Below are positions 45,689 through 54,886 of a stretch of DNA of 64,000 nt, one piece after another. This DNA comes from Yeosuana sp043876835 (GTDB taxonomy: Bacteria > Bacteroidota > Bacteroidia > Flavobacteriales > Flavobacteriaceae): positions 503,914-567,913 of the forward strand of contig NZ_JBAWJZ010000002.1 in assembly GCF_043876835.1 (NCBI RefSeq), in the 5' to 3' direction. A program made the position numbers and the translations under genes. The notes under the pieces are model-generated. The model worked only from the letters and a program-made list of their open reading frames with translations. It was not told the DNA's origin and did no database searches. Position 1 is the stretch's first letter. Every line of letters starts with the position of its first letter.

Positions 45689-46630
45689 ATGACAAAACCC
45701 ATTGAAGACAAGCTTTCTAAAATTCCTGTAGTAAATATTTTAGTAAATCTTTTAAAGCGATTAAAACTTCCTGGTCTTGAAGGGCTTTCATTTTATGATT
45801 TATTAGAACTTTATGTTATAGGTATAGCTAAAGGTGCTTTAACAACAAGAGCAAGTTCTATAGCGTTTAATTTCTTTATGGCTTTGTTTCCTTTTTTATT
45901 GTTTGTTTTAATTGTTATTCCATATGTTCCAATTGACGACTTTAAAATAGAGTTTTTAAGGTTTTTAGATTCTTTTTTGCCACCAAACACTTCTGAGTTT
46001 TTCTTTCAGAATATTTTTGAAAATATAGACCAATCACAAAGAGGTGGATTGGTTTCTTCTGTTTTTGTGCTATCAATTGCGTTAATGGCAAATGGTGTTA
46101 ATGCGGTTTTTTCGGGTTTTGAAAATTCATATCACCAACAGTTATCAAGAAACATTTTAAGACAGTATTTATACGCTTTGGGTGTTGCATTAATTTTAGG
46201 ATTTCTGCTTATCTTCACTATTGTAGTATTAGGGTATTTTCAAATTTTTGTAGTTCAAAAATTACTGACCGTTTTAGGAAACCAAGGATATCAAGTGGAA
46301 TCACAAACGGTTTTTTGGTTTGATGTTGCAAAGTATATGTTTTTTGTTATTATGGTATATCTAGCAACATCAACATTGTATTATTTTGGAACGAAAGAAG
46401 GAAGAATTTCAAAATTTTTTTCTGCCGGAGCTTTATTAACAACCATTTTAATCATTTTAACGTCATATTTGTTTGGAATTTATATAGAAAACTTTGCGCA
46501 ATATAATAAGCTGTATGGCTCTATAGGAGCACTTTTAATATTGATGTTTTACTTATGGCTCAATGCTAATATTTTGCTTTTGGGTTATGAATTAAATGCT
46601 TCGTTGAATAAGTTAAGGGAAAGATGTTAG
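45689..46630 (+). CDS. YihY/BrkB-family inner membrane protein
   Basis: A 313-residue integral membrane protein with about six hydrophobic segments. The defining N-terminal region TTRASSIAFNFFMALFPFLLF is present, as is YLYALGVALILGFLLIF and the C-terminal YGSIGALLILMFYLWLNANILLLG stretch, all characteristic of the YihY/virulence-factor-BrkB family. Once mis-assigned as RNase BN; no catalytic role is established, and some members are proposed lipid or solute transporters. It lies three bases upstream of priA, so both are probably on one message. Confidence 0.92.
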   Translation: MTKPIEDKLSKIPVVNILVNLLKRLKLPGLEGLSFYDLLELYVIGIAKGALTTRASSIAFNFFMALFPFLLFVLIVIPYVPIDDFKIEFLRFLDSFLPPNTSEFFFQNIFENIDQSQRGGLVSSVFVLSIALMANGVNAVFSGFENSYHQQLSRNILRQYLYALGVALILGFLLIFTIVVLGYFQIFVVQKLLTVLGNQGYQVESQTVFWFDVAKYMFFVIMVYLATSTLYYFGTKEGRISKFFSAGALLTTILIILTSYLFGIYIENFAQYNKLYGSIGALLILMFYLWLNANILLLGYELNASLNKLRERC

Positions 46631-46633
46631 GTT

Positions 46634-49087
46634 ATGGCATATTATATAGACGTCATACTTCCAATTCCACTTGAAAAATTATTCACTTATAGTATAACAA
46701 CTTCAGAGTCTGATTTTTTAAAAATAGGTATGCGGGTTTCTGTGCCTTTTGGGAAATCAAAAATATATACAGGAATTGTTTATAGAATCCATGATGAAGC
46801 ACCCTTTGCATATGAAGCTAAAGATATTCATCAAATATTAGATGAAGCCCCAATAGTTAATAACAATCAGCTTGAACTTTGGCAATGGATAGCAGGCTAT
46901 TACATGTGTACTTTGGGTGACGTGATGCGAGCTGCTTTACCAAACGCCTTTATTTTAGAAAGCGAAACAGTAATCCTTTTAAATAAGGATAAAATAATTA
47001 ATGATTTAGACTTAAAAGACGATGAGTTTTTAATTTTTGAAGCCTTGCAACATCAATCATCTTTAAAAATTCATGATATTTCAAATATTCTTGATAGAAA
47101 AACTGTGCTTCCAATAATTAAGCAATTAATTGAAAAAGAAGTTATTACAGTTGAAGAAGAAGTGTATGAAAAATACAAACCAAAACTGGTTAGATATGTA
47201 AAATTGCATGCTAGTTTTTCATCTGAAAAGGCATTACAATCATTACTTGATGAATTAAACAGAGCTCCCAAACAAAGTCAAGTTATACTCACTTTGTTTT
47301 CTATTTCAGCAAAAACTAAAAAACCTGTAAAAGTTTCAGATTTAGCCGACGAAAGTAATGCATCAGTTACAGCAATTAAAGCACTTATTGATAAAGGTAT
47401 TCTTGAAGAATATTATTTGCAAACGGATAGGGTTCAATATTCAGGTGAAGAAAATGAAGCAACAAAAAAGTTAAATGAATTTCAGAATGTAGCATTGCAA
47501 GAAATAAAAAAGTCTTTTGAAACGCAAAGTGTCACCTTGTTGCATGGAGTGACCTCTTCTGGTAAAACAGAAATTTATGTTAAGCTAATTGAAGATGCCA
47601 TTTCAGAAGGGAAGCAAGTATTATATTTATTGCCAGAAATTGCCTTAACAGCACAACTTGTTACCAGATTGCAAAATTATTTTGGTGAACAAGTTGCTAT
47701 TTATCACTCAAAATATTCCTCACATGAACGAGTAGAAGTTTGGAATCACGTTTTAGATAATACTCCTAAAGCAAAAATTGTTTTAGGTGCTCGTTCATCC
47801 ATTTTTTTACCATTTAGTAATTTAGGTTTAATCATTGTAGATGAAGAACATGAGTCTTCTTTTAAGCAATTTGATCCAGCTCCACGTTATCATGCACGTG
47901 ATACAGCTATTGTATTAGCAAATTTACATGAAGCCAAAACTCTTTTAGGATCTGCTACACCGAGTTTAGAAAGCTATTTTAATGCAAAACAGAATAAATA
48001 TGGTTTTGTAGAAATTAATACACGTTATAATAATGTGTTAATGCCAGAAATGGAGTTGGTTGATATTAAGGATAAGCATAAACGAAAGTTAATGAAAGGG
48101 CATTTTAGTGATCGGCTTATTGAGGAAATGACCGAAGCGTTACAAGAAGGCAATCAAATTATTTTATTTCAAAACAGACGCGGATTTTCACCTATTGTTG
48201 AATGTAATACTTGTGGAAATTCGCCACAATGTCCTAATTGTGATGTTAGTTTGACCTATCATCAATATAAAGATCAACTACGTTGTCATTATTGTGGGTA
48301 TCAAACACCCATGATTAAAAATTGTTTGGCTTGCGGAAGTGTGGAATTAGATAGTAGAGGGTTTGGTACTGAACAAATTGAAGAAGAAACTAAATCTTTA
48401 TTTCCTGATTATAAGGTTGCTCGTATGGATTTAGACACTACTAGAGGAAAATATGGATATGAAAAAGTTATTTCGGCTTTTGAGCAACAGGAAGTTGATA
48501 TTTTGGTTGGCACACAAATGCTAACTAAAGGGTTGGATTTTAGAAATGTATCACTCGTAGGAGTTATGAACGCTGATAACATGTTAAACTTTCCAGATTT
48601 CAGAGCCCATGAAAGAAGTTTTCAGCTTATGTTGCAGGTTGCAGGAAGAGCTGGAAGAACAGATAAACGTGGCAAGGTGTTGATTCAAACTTATAATCCA
48701 TACCATAATATATTGCAGCAGGTTTCAACCAATGATTATATAGGGATGTTTAATGAGCAAATGAATGAGCGTTATAACTATAAATATCCACCGGTTTTTA
48801 AGCAAATTAAAATAACCTTAAAACATAAAGATTATAATAGGGTAGAAGCAGGGTCGCAATGGTTGGCAAAATCATTAAGACAGGTTTTTGGAGATGCTAT
48901 TTTAGGCCCAGAATCACCACCAATTTCTAGAATTAGAAATCAGTTTCATAAAAACATTTTAATTAAAATACCTAAAAAACAATCGTTAGTAAAAACTAAA
49001 GAAGCTATTATTAAAACAAATAACAGCTTCTTTAGTATAAAGGAATTTAGATCGGTTAAGGTAATTTTAAATGTCGATAACTTTTAG
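46634..49087 (+). CDS. priA: Primosomal protein N' (replication restart helicase)
   Basis: A 3'-5' DNA helicase that reloads the replisome at stalled forks. The 817 residues begin with a 3'-DNA-binding domain (IDVILPIPLEKLFTYS). Walker A GVTSSGKTEIYVKL is near residue 305, the DEEHESSFKQ box near 403, and a GSATPSLES motif near 440. A zinc-binding insertion of paired cysteines (CNTCGNSPQCPNC ... CHYCG ... CLACG) spans about 524-570, followed by helicase motifs DILVGTQMLTKGLDF and LQVAGRAGRTDKRG. All elements are present and complete. Three bases after the YihY gene. Confidence 0.97.
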   Translation: MAYYIDVILPIPLEKLFTYSITTSESDFLKIGMRVSVPFGKSKIYTGIVYRIHDEAPFAYEAKDIHQILDEAPIVNNNQLELWQWIAGYYMCTLGDVMRAALPNAFILESETVILLNKDKIINDLDLKDDEFLIFEALQHQSSLKIHDISNILDRKTVLPIIKQLIEKEVITVEEEVYEKYKPKLVRYVKLHASFSSEKALQSLLDELNRAPKQSQVILTLFSISAKTKKPVKVSDLADESNASVTAIKALIDKGILEEYYLQTDRVQYSGEENEATKKLNEFQNVALQEIKKSFETQSVTLLHGVTSSGKTEIYVKLIEDAISEGKQVLYLLPEIALTAQLVTRLQNYFGEQVAIYHSKYSSHERVEVWNHVLDNTPKAKIVLGARSSIFLPFSNLGLIIVDEEHESSFKQFDPAPRYHARDTAIVLANLHEAKTLLGSATPSLESYFNAKQNKYGFVEINTRYNNVLMPEMELVDIKDKHKRKLMKGHFSDRLIEEMTEALQEGNQIILFQNRRGFSPIVECNTCGNSPQCPNCDVSLTYHQYKDQLRCHYCGYQTPMIKNCLACGSVELDSRGFGTEQIEEETKSLFPDYKVARMDLDTTRGKYGYEKVISAFEQQEVDILVGTQMLTKGLDFRNVSLVGVMNADNMLNFPDFRAHERSFQLMLQVAGRAGRTDKRGKVLIQTYNPYHNILQQVSTNDYIGMFNEQMNERYNYKYPPVFKQIKITLKHKDYNRVEAGSQWLAKSLRQVFGDAILGPESPPISRIRNQFHKNILIKIPKKQSLVKTKEAIIKTNNSFFSIKEFRSVKVILNVDNF

Positions 49088-49103
49088 TGTATTTAATAAT
49101 TTA

Positions 49104-49799
49104 TTAAATATTATTTAAAGCATCTACAAGCTGGGTCTTTTTATTTCTACTTAAAGGAATTTCGTAGGCACCAACTTCAACATTTTTACTGTTAAATCTG
49201 TCAATTTTATCAAGATTAACAATATACGATTTGTGAATTCTCAAAAATTTATTTTCTGGTAATTCTTTTTCAAAAGATTTCATTGTAGATAAAACTACAA
49301 GACTGTTCTCTTCAGTTACTAATTTCACGTAATCACCCAAAGCTTCAATCCATTTAATATCTTTTATATAAACTTTACGTTTTTTAAGATTGCTCTTTAC
49401 AAAGATATGTTCACCTTCTTCTTCATTAAAATCTTGGGTTAATTTGTGTTGCTCTAAAGCTTTTTCAACAGCAGTATTGAAACGTTCTCTAGTAATTGGT
49501 TTGTGTAAGTAATCGGTAGCATCATAATTAAACGCTTTAAAAGCGTATTCTGTTTTACCGGTTACAAAGATAATTTGTGGTTTGTTGTTTAAAACATCCA
49601 AGAGCTCGAATCCATTTAGTACAGGCATTTCTATATCTAAAAAGATGAGGTCAACTTGGTTGTTATTTAAACCATTTTTGGTTTCTAAAGCACTACTGTA
49701 CTCTGCAATTAAGTTAAGAGCGGGGTGATTCTCTACTAACTTAACTATTGAAAGACGTTGTATTGCCGAGTCGTCTACTACTACACAGTTTAAAGTCAT
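49104..49799 (-). CDS. LytTR-family response regulator
   Basis: A two-component regulator of about 231 residues. The start at 49799 (MTLNCVVVDDSA) is the natural receiver-domain N-terminus; upstream in-frame codons are not conserved in character. The receiver domain (1-115) keeps the acidic pair VVDDS, phospho-acceptor aspartate in LIFLDIEMPVLNG and the lysine in YLHKPITRE. The C-terminal LytTR DNA-binding domain (about 140-231) has IFVKSNLKKRKVYIKDIKWIE and FLRIHKSYIVNLDKIDRFN. No histidine kinase gene is adjacent, so the partner is elsewhere. Confidence 0.93.
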   Translation of the reverse strand: MTLNCVVVDDSAIQRLSIVKLVENHPALNLIAEYSSALETKNGLNNNQVDLIFLDIEMPVLNGFELLDVLNNKPQIIFVTGKTEYAFKAFNYDATDYLHKPITRERFNTAVEKALEQHKLTQDFNEEEGEHIFVKSNLKKRKVYIKDIKWIEALGDYVKLVTEENSLVVLSTMKSFEKELPENKFLRIHKSYIVNLDKIDRFNSKNVEVGAYEIPLSRNKKTQLVDALNNI

Positions 49800-49932
49800 A
49801 ACATTTATTATTTCGGTTAAGATATCGACAATATTACAAAAAATTCGGTTAAAAACCAAATTTCATCGTTAAACTGTTTTTTTTAACAAAATATTAACAT
49901 TTCAAAAACAAAGAAATATAGATAAAATGTAC

Positions 49933-49963
49933 TTGCAATATATAAATAAAAAGCTTATTTTTG
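49933..49963 (+). promoter_or_regulatory. Promoter of the rpsF-rpsR-rplI operon
   Basis: TTG (49933-49935), 20-base spacer, TATTTTTG (49956-49963) followed by CAC. This is the clearest promoter match in the window, about 30 bases before the rpsF start codon. Confidence 0.7.
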
Positions 49964-49993
49964 CACCCATTTTAATAATAAATTTAAATTTTT

Positions 49994-50332
49994 ATGAATC
50001 ATTATGAAACTGTTTTCATCTTAAATCCCGTTTTATCTGAAGATCAGATAAAGGAAACAGTAAAGAAATACGAAGATTTTCTTGTTTCTAGAGGAGCTAA
50101 GATGGTATCAAAAGAAGATTGGGGACTAAAAAAGTTAGCTTACCCAATTCAAAACAAAAAAAGTGGTTTTTATCACTTATTTGAGTACCAAGTAGAAGGA
50201 GAAGTAATTGCTCCTTTAGAGATTGAATTTAGACGTGACGAACGTTTTATGCGTTATTTAACTGTAACTTTAGACAAGCATGCTGTGTCTTGGGCAGAAA
50301 GAAGAAGAGCAAAACTTAATGTAAAAGCGTAA
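49994..50332 (+). CDS. rpsF: 30S ribosomal protein S6
   Basis: A 112-residue ribosomal protein of the platform of the 30S subunit; partner of S18. The N-terminus MNHYETVFILNPVLSEDQIKE and the WGLKKLAYPIQNKKSGFYHLFEY strand are the conserved S6 ferredoxin-like fold. First of three ribosomal genes; two bases before rpsR. No single-stranded DNA-binding gene separates them here. Confidence 0.97.
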   Translation: MNHYETVFILNPVLSEDQIKETVKKYEDFLVSRGAKMVSKEDWGLKKLAYPIQNKKSGFYHLFEYQVEGEVIAPLEIEFRRDERFMRYLTVTLDKHAVSWAERRRAKLNVKA

Positions 50333-50334
50333 TT

Positions 50335-50631
50335 ATGTCTACAATAGAACAACAATCAAAAGGAAAAAAAGACGGAGAGATAAGATATCTTACGCCTTTA
50401 AACATTGAAACTAACAAAACTAAAAAGTATTGTCGTTTCAAAAAATCTGGAATAAAATATATTGATTACAAAGATCCAGATTTCTTATTGAAATTCGTTA
50501 ACGAGCAAGGTAAAATTTTACCAAGACGTTTAACAGGAACTTCATTAAAGTATCAAAGAAAAGTGTCAGTTGCTGTAAAAAGAGCTCGTCATTTAGCTTT
50601 AATGCCTTATGTAGCTGATTTATTAAAATAA
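50335..50631 (+). CDS. rpsR: 30S ribosomal protein S18
   Basis: A 98-residue protein that binds S6 and 16S rRNA. After a basic N-terminal extension it shows KYCRFKKSGIKYIDYKDPDFL, ILPRRLTGTSLKYQRKVSVAVKRARHLALMPYV, the defining S18 region. The extension of about 20 residues is common in Bacteroidota. It lies between rpsF and rplI in the operon. Confidence 0.97.
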   Translation: MSTIEQQSKGKKDGEIRYLTPLNIETNKTKKYCRFKKSGIKYIDYKDPDFLLKFVNEQGKILPRRLTGTSLKYQRKVSVAVKRARHLALMPYVADLLK

Positions 50632-50643
50632 ATACCGATAACA

Positions 50644-51090
50644 ATGGAACTTATATTAAAACAAGACGTTGAAAATTTAGGATTTAAAGACGATGTTGTA
50701 ACAGTTAAGAACGGTTATGGTAGAAATTTTTTAATTCCTCAAGGACAAGCTGTTATGGCTACGGCTTCTGCTAAAAAAGTGTTAGCAGAAAACTTAAAGC
50801 AAAGAGCTTATAAAGAAAAGAAAATAGTTGATGATGCTAATAAAGTTGCCGAAGCTTTAAAAGCATTAGAAATTAAAATTGCTGCCAAAGTTGGTTCAGG
50901 TGATAAATTATTTGGTTCTATAAATAATATTGATCTTGCTGAAGCTTTGGAAAAAGAAGGGCAATCTATTGATAGAAAATTTATTACTGTTGCTACAATT
51001 AAACGCACTGGTAAATACAATGCTGTTATTCGTTTACATAGAGCAGTAAGTGTTGAATTACCTTTCGAAGTTATAGCACAAGCAAATTAG
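50644..51090 (+). CDS. rplI: 50S ribosomal protein L9
   Basis: A 148-residue ribosomal protein with an N-terminal RNA-binding domain (MELILKQDVENLGFKDDVVTVKNGYGRNFLIPQG), a long connecting helix (rich in AKVAEALKALEI) and a C-terminal domain (VGSGDKLFGSINNIDLAEAL, IRLHRAVSVELPFEV). Last gene of the ribosomal operon, followed by a strong terminator 27 bases on. Confidence 0.97.
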   Translation: MELILKQDVENLGFKDDVVTVKNGYGRNFLIPQGQAVMATASAKKVLAENLKQRAYKEKKIVDDANKVAEALKALEIKIAAKVGSGDKLFGSINNIDLAEALEKEGQSIDRKFITVATIKRTGKYNAVIRLHRAVSVELPFEVIAQAN

Positions 51091-51117
51091 TTAAAAAAAT
51101 ATTAACAAATGTTGATA

Positions 51118-51152
51118 AATGAAGGCCACTCAAATGAGTGGCCTTCATTATT
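51118..51152 (+). terminator. Strong rho-independent terminator of the rpsF operon
   Basis: A perfect 14-base stem (51118-51131 with 51136-51149, core GAAGGCCACTC / GAGTGGCCTTC), loop AAAT, followed by a short T-rich run. The best terminator in the window. Confidence 0.9.
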
Positions 51153-51168
51153 TATAGTTATTAATAAC

Positions 51169-51176
51169 TAAATTTG
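51169..51176 (+). promoter_or_regulatory. -7 promoter element of the Oar-like receptor gene
   Basis: TAAATTTG matches TAnnTTTG exactly and sits 20 bases downstream of the rplI terminator and 27 bases before the start codon at 51203. No TTG -33 box is evident (TTA only). Confidence 0.5.
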
Positions 51177-51202
51177 AGCGACTAATTCAAACATACTTTC
51201 AA

Positions 51203-54200
51203 ATGAGAAAAATTGCATTTACTTTAATTTTTATGTTGAGTGCTGGCTTTGCTATGGCGCAAGTTACCACATCCAATATAAAAGGGTTGATTTTAGACGA
51301 ATCAGCTCAACCATTACCTGGTGCTAATATTGTGGTTGTTCATACGCCTACAGGTACCAAAGATGGAGCCGCTACTAATATTGACGGACGTTTCAATTTA
51401 TTAAACCTTCGTGTTGGTGGTCCATACAGTATAACTGTTAGTTATGTTGGTTACAAAGCCCAAACTTTTAATGATGTTTACCTAGATTTAGGTAAAACGC
51501 TTTCATTGGATTTAACACTTGAAGCAGATAGCCAGCAATTAGAGGCTGTTGTGGTTACTGGTACAACTGGAACTGGAACCTTTGGAAGTGATAGAACTGG
51601 CGCTGAAACTAGCGTTGGAAGACGCGAATTGACTCGTTTACCATCCATTTCACGTTCTGCTTCCGATTTTACTAGATTGGAGCCAACAGCCAGTGGGAAT
51701 TCATTTGGAGGAAGAAATGATCAGTTTAATAATTTTTCATTAGATGGCGCAATCTTTAATAATCCATTTGGTTTAGACGCCCCAACACCAGGCGGGCAAA
51801 CAGACGCTCAGCCTATTTCTTTAGATGCTATTGATCAAATTTCTGTTTCTACAGCACCTTACGATGTTACTCAATCTGGTTTTACTGGCGCTTCTGTAAA
51901 TGCGGTTACAAAGAGTGGTACTAATGAGTTTCATGGTACTGTATATGGTTTTACCAGGAATGAAAAAATGACAGGAAAAAAAATTAAAGGAGAAAATGTA
52001 GTAAGGCCTAAACTAAGTCAAACCCAGTATGGATTAAGTATTGGTGGACCTATTGTTAAAAATAAATTATTCTTTTTTGCAAACTTTGAAAAAGATGATC
52101 GTTCTGATTTGGGCTCTAATGGTTGGGTGCCAAATAGAGGAACAGGAGCGATTAATGAATCAAGGGTAACAGCTGCAGATTTGCAGGCAGTTCAGGAGGC
52201 TCTTTGGGGCGTTTTGCAACCAAATGGAACGAGAATAGGAGGCCTAGGATATAATACTGGTGCCTACGAAGGATTTACATATGCTTCAGAATCTACAAAA
52301 GGTATTTTTAAATTAGATTGGAACATTAACGATAAAAATCGTTTGGCAATTATTTATAATTTTTTGAACGCTTCAAAAGAAAAGCCTGCACATCCAACGG
52401 CTTTAGGATTTAGAGGGCCAAATGCTGCAACACTTCAATTTGAAAATACAGGATATGAAATAAATAATAAAATTCAGTCTATTCAATTAGAATTAAATTC
52501 CACTTTATCAGAAAGCTCTAGTAACAAGCTTCAGGTTGGTTATACGCATTTTGATGACTTTAGAAACCCATTGTCAGTTCCAGCACCAACCATAACTATT
52601 TTAGAGGGAGGTTCAAATTATATTATTGCTGGTCATGAACCATTTTCTATTCACAATACACTAGATCAAAAGGTATTTCAATTTACAGATAATTTAAGTT
52701 TTTATAAAGGAGATCACACGTTTACAATTGGAACTTCATTTGAAAAATTTCAGTTTGATAATTCATTTAACTTAGGTGTTTATGGAGCAAGAGGAGTATT
52801 TTTTCCATCATACGACAGTGTAGCAGATTTTCTTGCTGATTCGGCTCCAGGAGGAGGTTTACAAGGAATGTTGAATGATGCTACTGCTGCTTATAATGCT
52901 TTAGAAGCAAATGGCGTTGGTGTAGCTGGTGGTTGGGCTTTGGCAGAAACCAATGTTGGTCAGTTAGCATTTTATGTTCAAGATGAATGGAATGTTACAG
53001 ACAGATTCAAGTTAACCTATGGTGTCCGTTTTGATAAACCACTGTTTTTTGATTCTGCAAAAAAAGCACAAGATGTGATTGACAGGGCGTGTTGTTATGC
53101 TCCAGACATACCTTATGTAAATCCAAATAATGGAGAAACTGTATTATTGGATAATACACAAATGCCAAATAACGATTGGTTGATTTCTCCTCGTTTAGGA
53201 TTTAATTATGATGTAAAAGGTGATGATACTTTCCAATTGCGAGGTGGGTCTGGGTTATTTACAGGTCGTTTTCCATTTGTATGGTTAGGAAATCAAATTG
53301 CAAATCCAGAAGTGTTTTTCTATCAAGCAGTTGACCCTGATTATAAATTTCCACAAGTTTGGAGAACCAATATTGGAACCGATTATAAGTTAGAAAACGG
53401 CTTAATTTTGACTGGTGATGTTTCCTATACAAAAGATATTAATGGAGCACACGTTCAAAACTGGGGATTGTTGCCACCATCGGGAACTTTACAAGGTGTT
53501 GATAACAGACCAATTTATACGTCTTCAGATATCATCAACAATGCTTATGTGTTTACTAATTCTGATAAAGGTCGTATTTGGAATGCTTCTGTAAAAGCAC
53601 AAAAATCTTTTGAAAATGGATTATATACCATGTTAGCCTATAGTTATTTAGATTCTAAGGATGTGAACTCTATTGAAGCTGAAATAACAGGTGATGCCTT
53701 TACTTTTAATGCTGCTAGAGGTAATGTAAATGATGATGTATTATCCTATTCTAAATATGGTGATACCCATAGATTCATAGGGGTAATAAGTAAAAAGTGG
53801 AATTATGGAAATGATAAATGGTCAACAACATTATCAACATTTTTTGAGTATGCTCAAGGTGGACGTTTTAACTACACTTATGGAGGAGATATTAATGGTG
53901 ATGGTTCAAATTTAAATGATCTTATTTATATCCCAACTTCTAGTGAAATTGGACAAATGCAATTTGCAGGCGCAGGTGATGCAGCCGCATTAGAAACTTA
54001 TATTAAACAAGATGATTATTTAAGTGGAAGAAGAGGTCAATATGCAGAGCGTTATGGGGCTATTGCACCTTGGAGAGGTAAATGGGATGTTAAGTTTTTA
54101 CAAGATTACAAGATTAAAATTTCTGAAAATAAAACTAATACTATTCAGTTCAGTATAGATGTTTTAAATATTGGGAATCTTATAAATTCTGATTGGGGCG

Positions 54201-54361
54201 TTATTCAACAACCTAATAATGTTCAACCAATAGGAGTAAGTGTTGATTCTAATGGAACACCTACTTATAGTTTTAATGCAAATCAAACCAAAACATTTGG
54301 TTATGATACAAGTTTAGCATCTCGTTGGCAAGCTCAAGTGGGATTACGCTATATTTTCTAA
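51203..54361 (+). CDS. Oar-like TonB-dependent outer-membrane receptor
   Basis: A 1052-residue outer-membrane protein: signal peptide (MRKIAFTLIFMLSAGFAMAQ), an N-terminal carboxypeptidase-regulatory-like beta domain (about 22-112, GLILDESAQPLPGANIVVVH), a plug (about 120-240, QPISLDAIDQISVSTAPYDV), and a large beta barrel ending in RYIF. The phrases VTQSGFTGASVNAVTKSGTN and GRNDQFNNFSLDGAIFNN are typical of the Oar (OmpA-related) subgroup, whose ligand is unsettled. No partner SusD gene and no substrate enzymes flank it, so it is not a polysaccharide-utilisation locus. Its end overlaps a terminator. Confidence 0.93.
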   Translation: MRKIAFTLIFMLSAGFAMAQVTTSNIKGLILDESAQPLPGANIVVVHTPTGTKDGAATNIDGRFNLLNLRVGGPYSITVSYVGYKAQTFNDVYLDLGKTLSLDLTLEADSQQLEAVVVTGTTGTGTFGSDRTGAETSVGRRELTRLPSISRSASDFTRLEPTASGNSFGGRNDQFNNFSLDGAIFNNPFGLDAPTPGGQTDAQPISLDAIDQISVSTAPYDVTQSGFTGASVNAVTKSGTNEFHGTVYGFTRNEKMTGKKIKGENVVRPKLSQTQYGLSIGGPIVKNKLFFFANFEKDDRSDLGSNGWVPNRGTGAINESRVTAADLQAVQEALWGVLQPNGTRIGGLGYNTGAYEGFTYASESTKGIFKLDWNINDKNRLAIIYNFLNASKEKPAHPTALGFRGPNAATLQFENTGYEINNKIQSIQLELNSTLSESSSNKLQVGYTHFDDFRNPLSVPAPTITILEGGSNYIIAGHEPFSIHNTLDQKVFQFTDNLSFYKGDHTFTIGTSFEKFQFDNSFNLGVYGARGVFFPSYDSVADFLADSAPGGGLQGMLNDATAAYNALEANGVGVAGGWALAETNVGQLAFYVQDEWNVTDRFKLTYGVRFDKPLFFDSAKKAQDVIDRACCYAPDIPYVNPNNGETVLLDNTQMPNNDWLISPRLGFNYDVKGDDTFQLRGGSGLFTGRFPFVWLGNQIANPEVFFYQAVDPDYKFPQVWRTNIGTDYKLENGLILTGDVSYTKDINGAHVQNWGLLPPSGTLQGVDNRPIYTSSDIINNAYVFTNSDKGRIWNASVKAQKSFENGLYTMLAYSYLDSKDVNSIEAEITGDAFTFNAARGNVNDDVLSYSKYGDTHRFIGVISKKWNYGNDKWSTTLSTFFEYAQGGRFNYTYGGDINGDGSNLNDLIYIPTSSEIGQMQFAGAGDAAALETYIKQDDYLSGRRGQYAERYGAIAPWRGKWDVKFLQDYKIKISENKTNTIQFSIDVLNIGNLINSDWGVIQQPNNVQPIGVSVDSNGTPTYSFNANQTKTFGYDTSLASRWQAQVGLRYIF

Positions 54362-54387
54362 AATAAAAGAATATATATTATTAAATT

Positions 54388-54415
54388 TGCGCTCCTAAAA
54401 AAGGGGCGCATTTTT
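54388..54415 (+). terminator. Terminator of the Oar-like receptor gene
   Basis: TGCGCTCC (54388-54395) and GGGGCGCA (54403-54410) pair with one G-T, loop TAAAAAA, then TTTTT. The T run ends only three bases before the start codon of the next gene (54419). Confidence 0.8.
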
Positions 54416-54418
54416 ATT

Positions 54419-54886
54419 ATGAAATATTCAAGACTTACAAAAGAACAGTTTGAAGAGTTACACCAAGAGTTCATTAATTTTTTAGCAACACAATCTATCA
54501 CTGCCGATGAGTGGAAAAATTTAAAGGAGAACAAGCCTGAGTTAGCCGAAATGGAATTGGATGTGTTTAGTGATTTAATTTGGGAAGGAGTTTTAAAAAC
54601 CACTAAATATTTAGAACATATTTCGCCTCAGCATATGCATTTATTTGGCGTTAACGAAGAGAATATCCATGTAATTGCAGTAACATTAAAAAATGATGTA
54701 GATATGACTACGCATGAGGGTTTTAATTGGTTACGTGAGAATTTAATGGATGAAAATGTTGAATTTTTACAAGCAAAAAAAGAGTATTCTGAAGACAGAA
54801 ATCTTGATATTTTTAAACTGATTCAACAAGGTTCGGTAATTACAAAAGGGGATTTGTATAAGTTTTTCAACAAACTTATTAATTAG
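54419..54886 (+). CDS. DUF6495-type conserved protein
   Basis: A 155-residue soluble acidic protein, no signal peptide. Sequence is helical in the first half (MKYSRLTKEQFEELHQEFIN, ITADEWKNLKENKPELAE) and mixed later (MHLFGVNEENIHVIAVTLKN). I recall this as a conserved flavobacterial family (DUF6495) but could not verify. Function unknown. It is convergent with the MacB-like gene; stop codons abut. Confidence 0.72.
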   Translation: MKYSRLTKEQFEELHQEFINFLATQSITADEWKNLKENKPELAEMELDVFSDLIWEGVLKTTKYLEHISPQHMHLFGVNEENIHVIAVTLKNDVDMTTHEGFNWLRENLMDENVEFLQAKKEYSEDRNLDIFKLIQQGSVITKGDLYKFFNKLIN

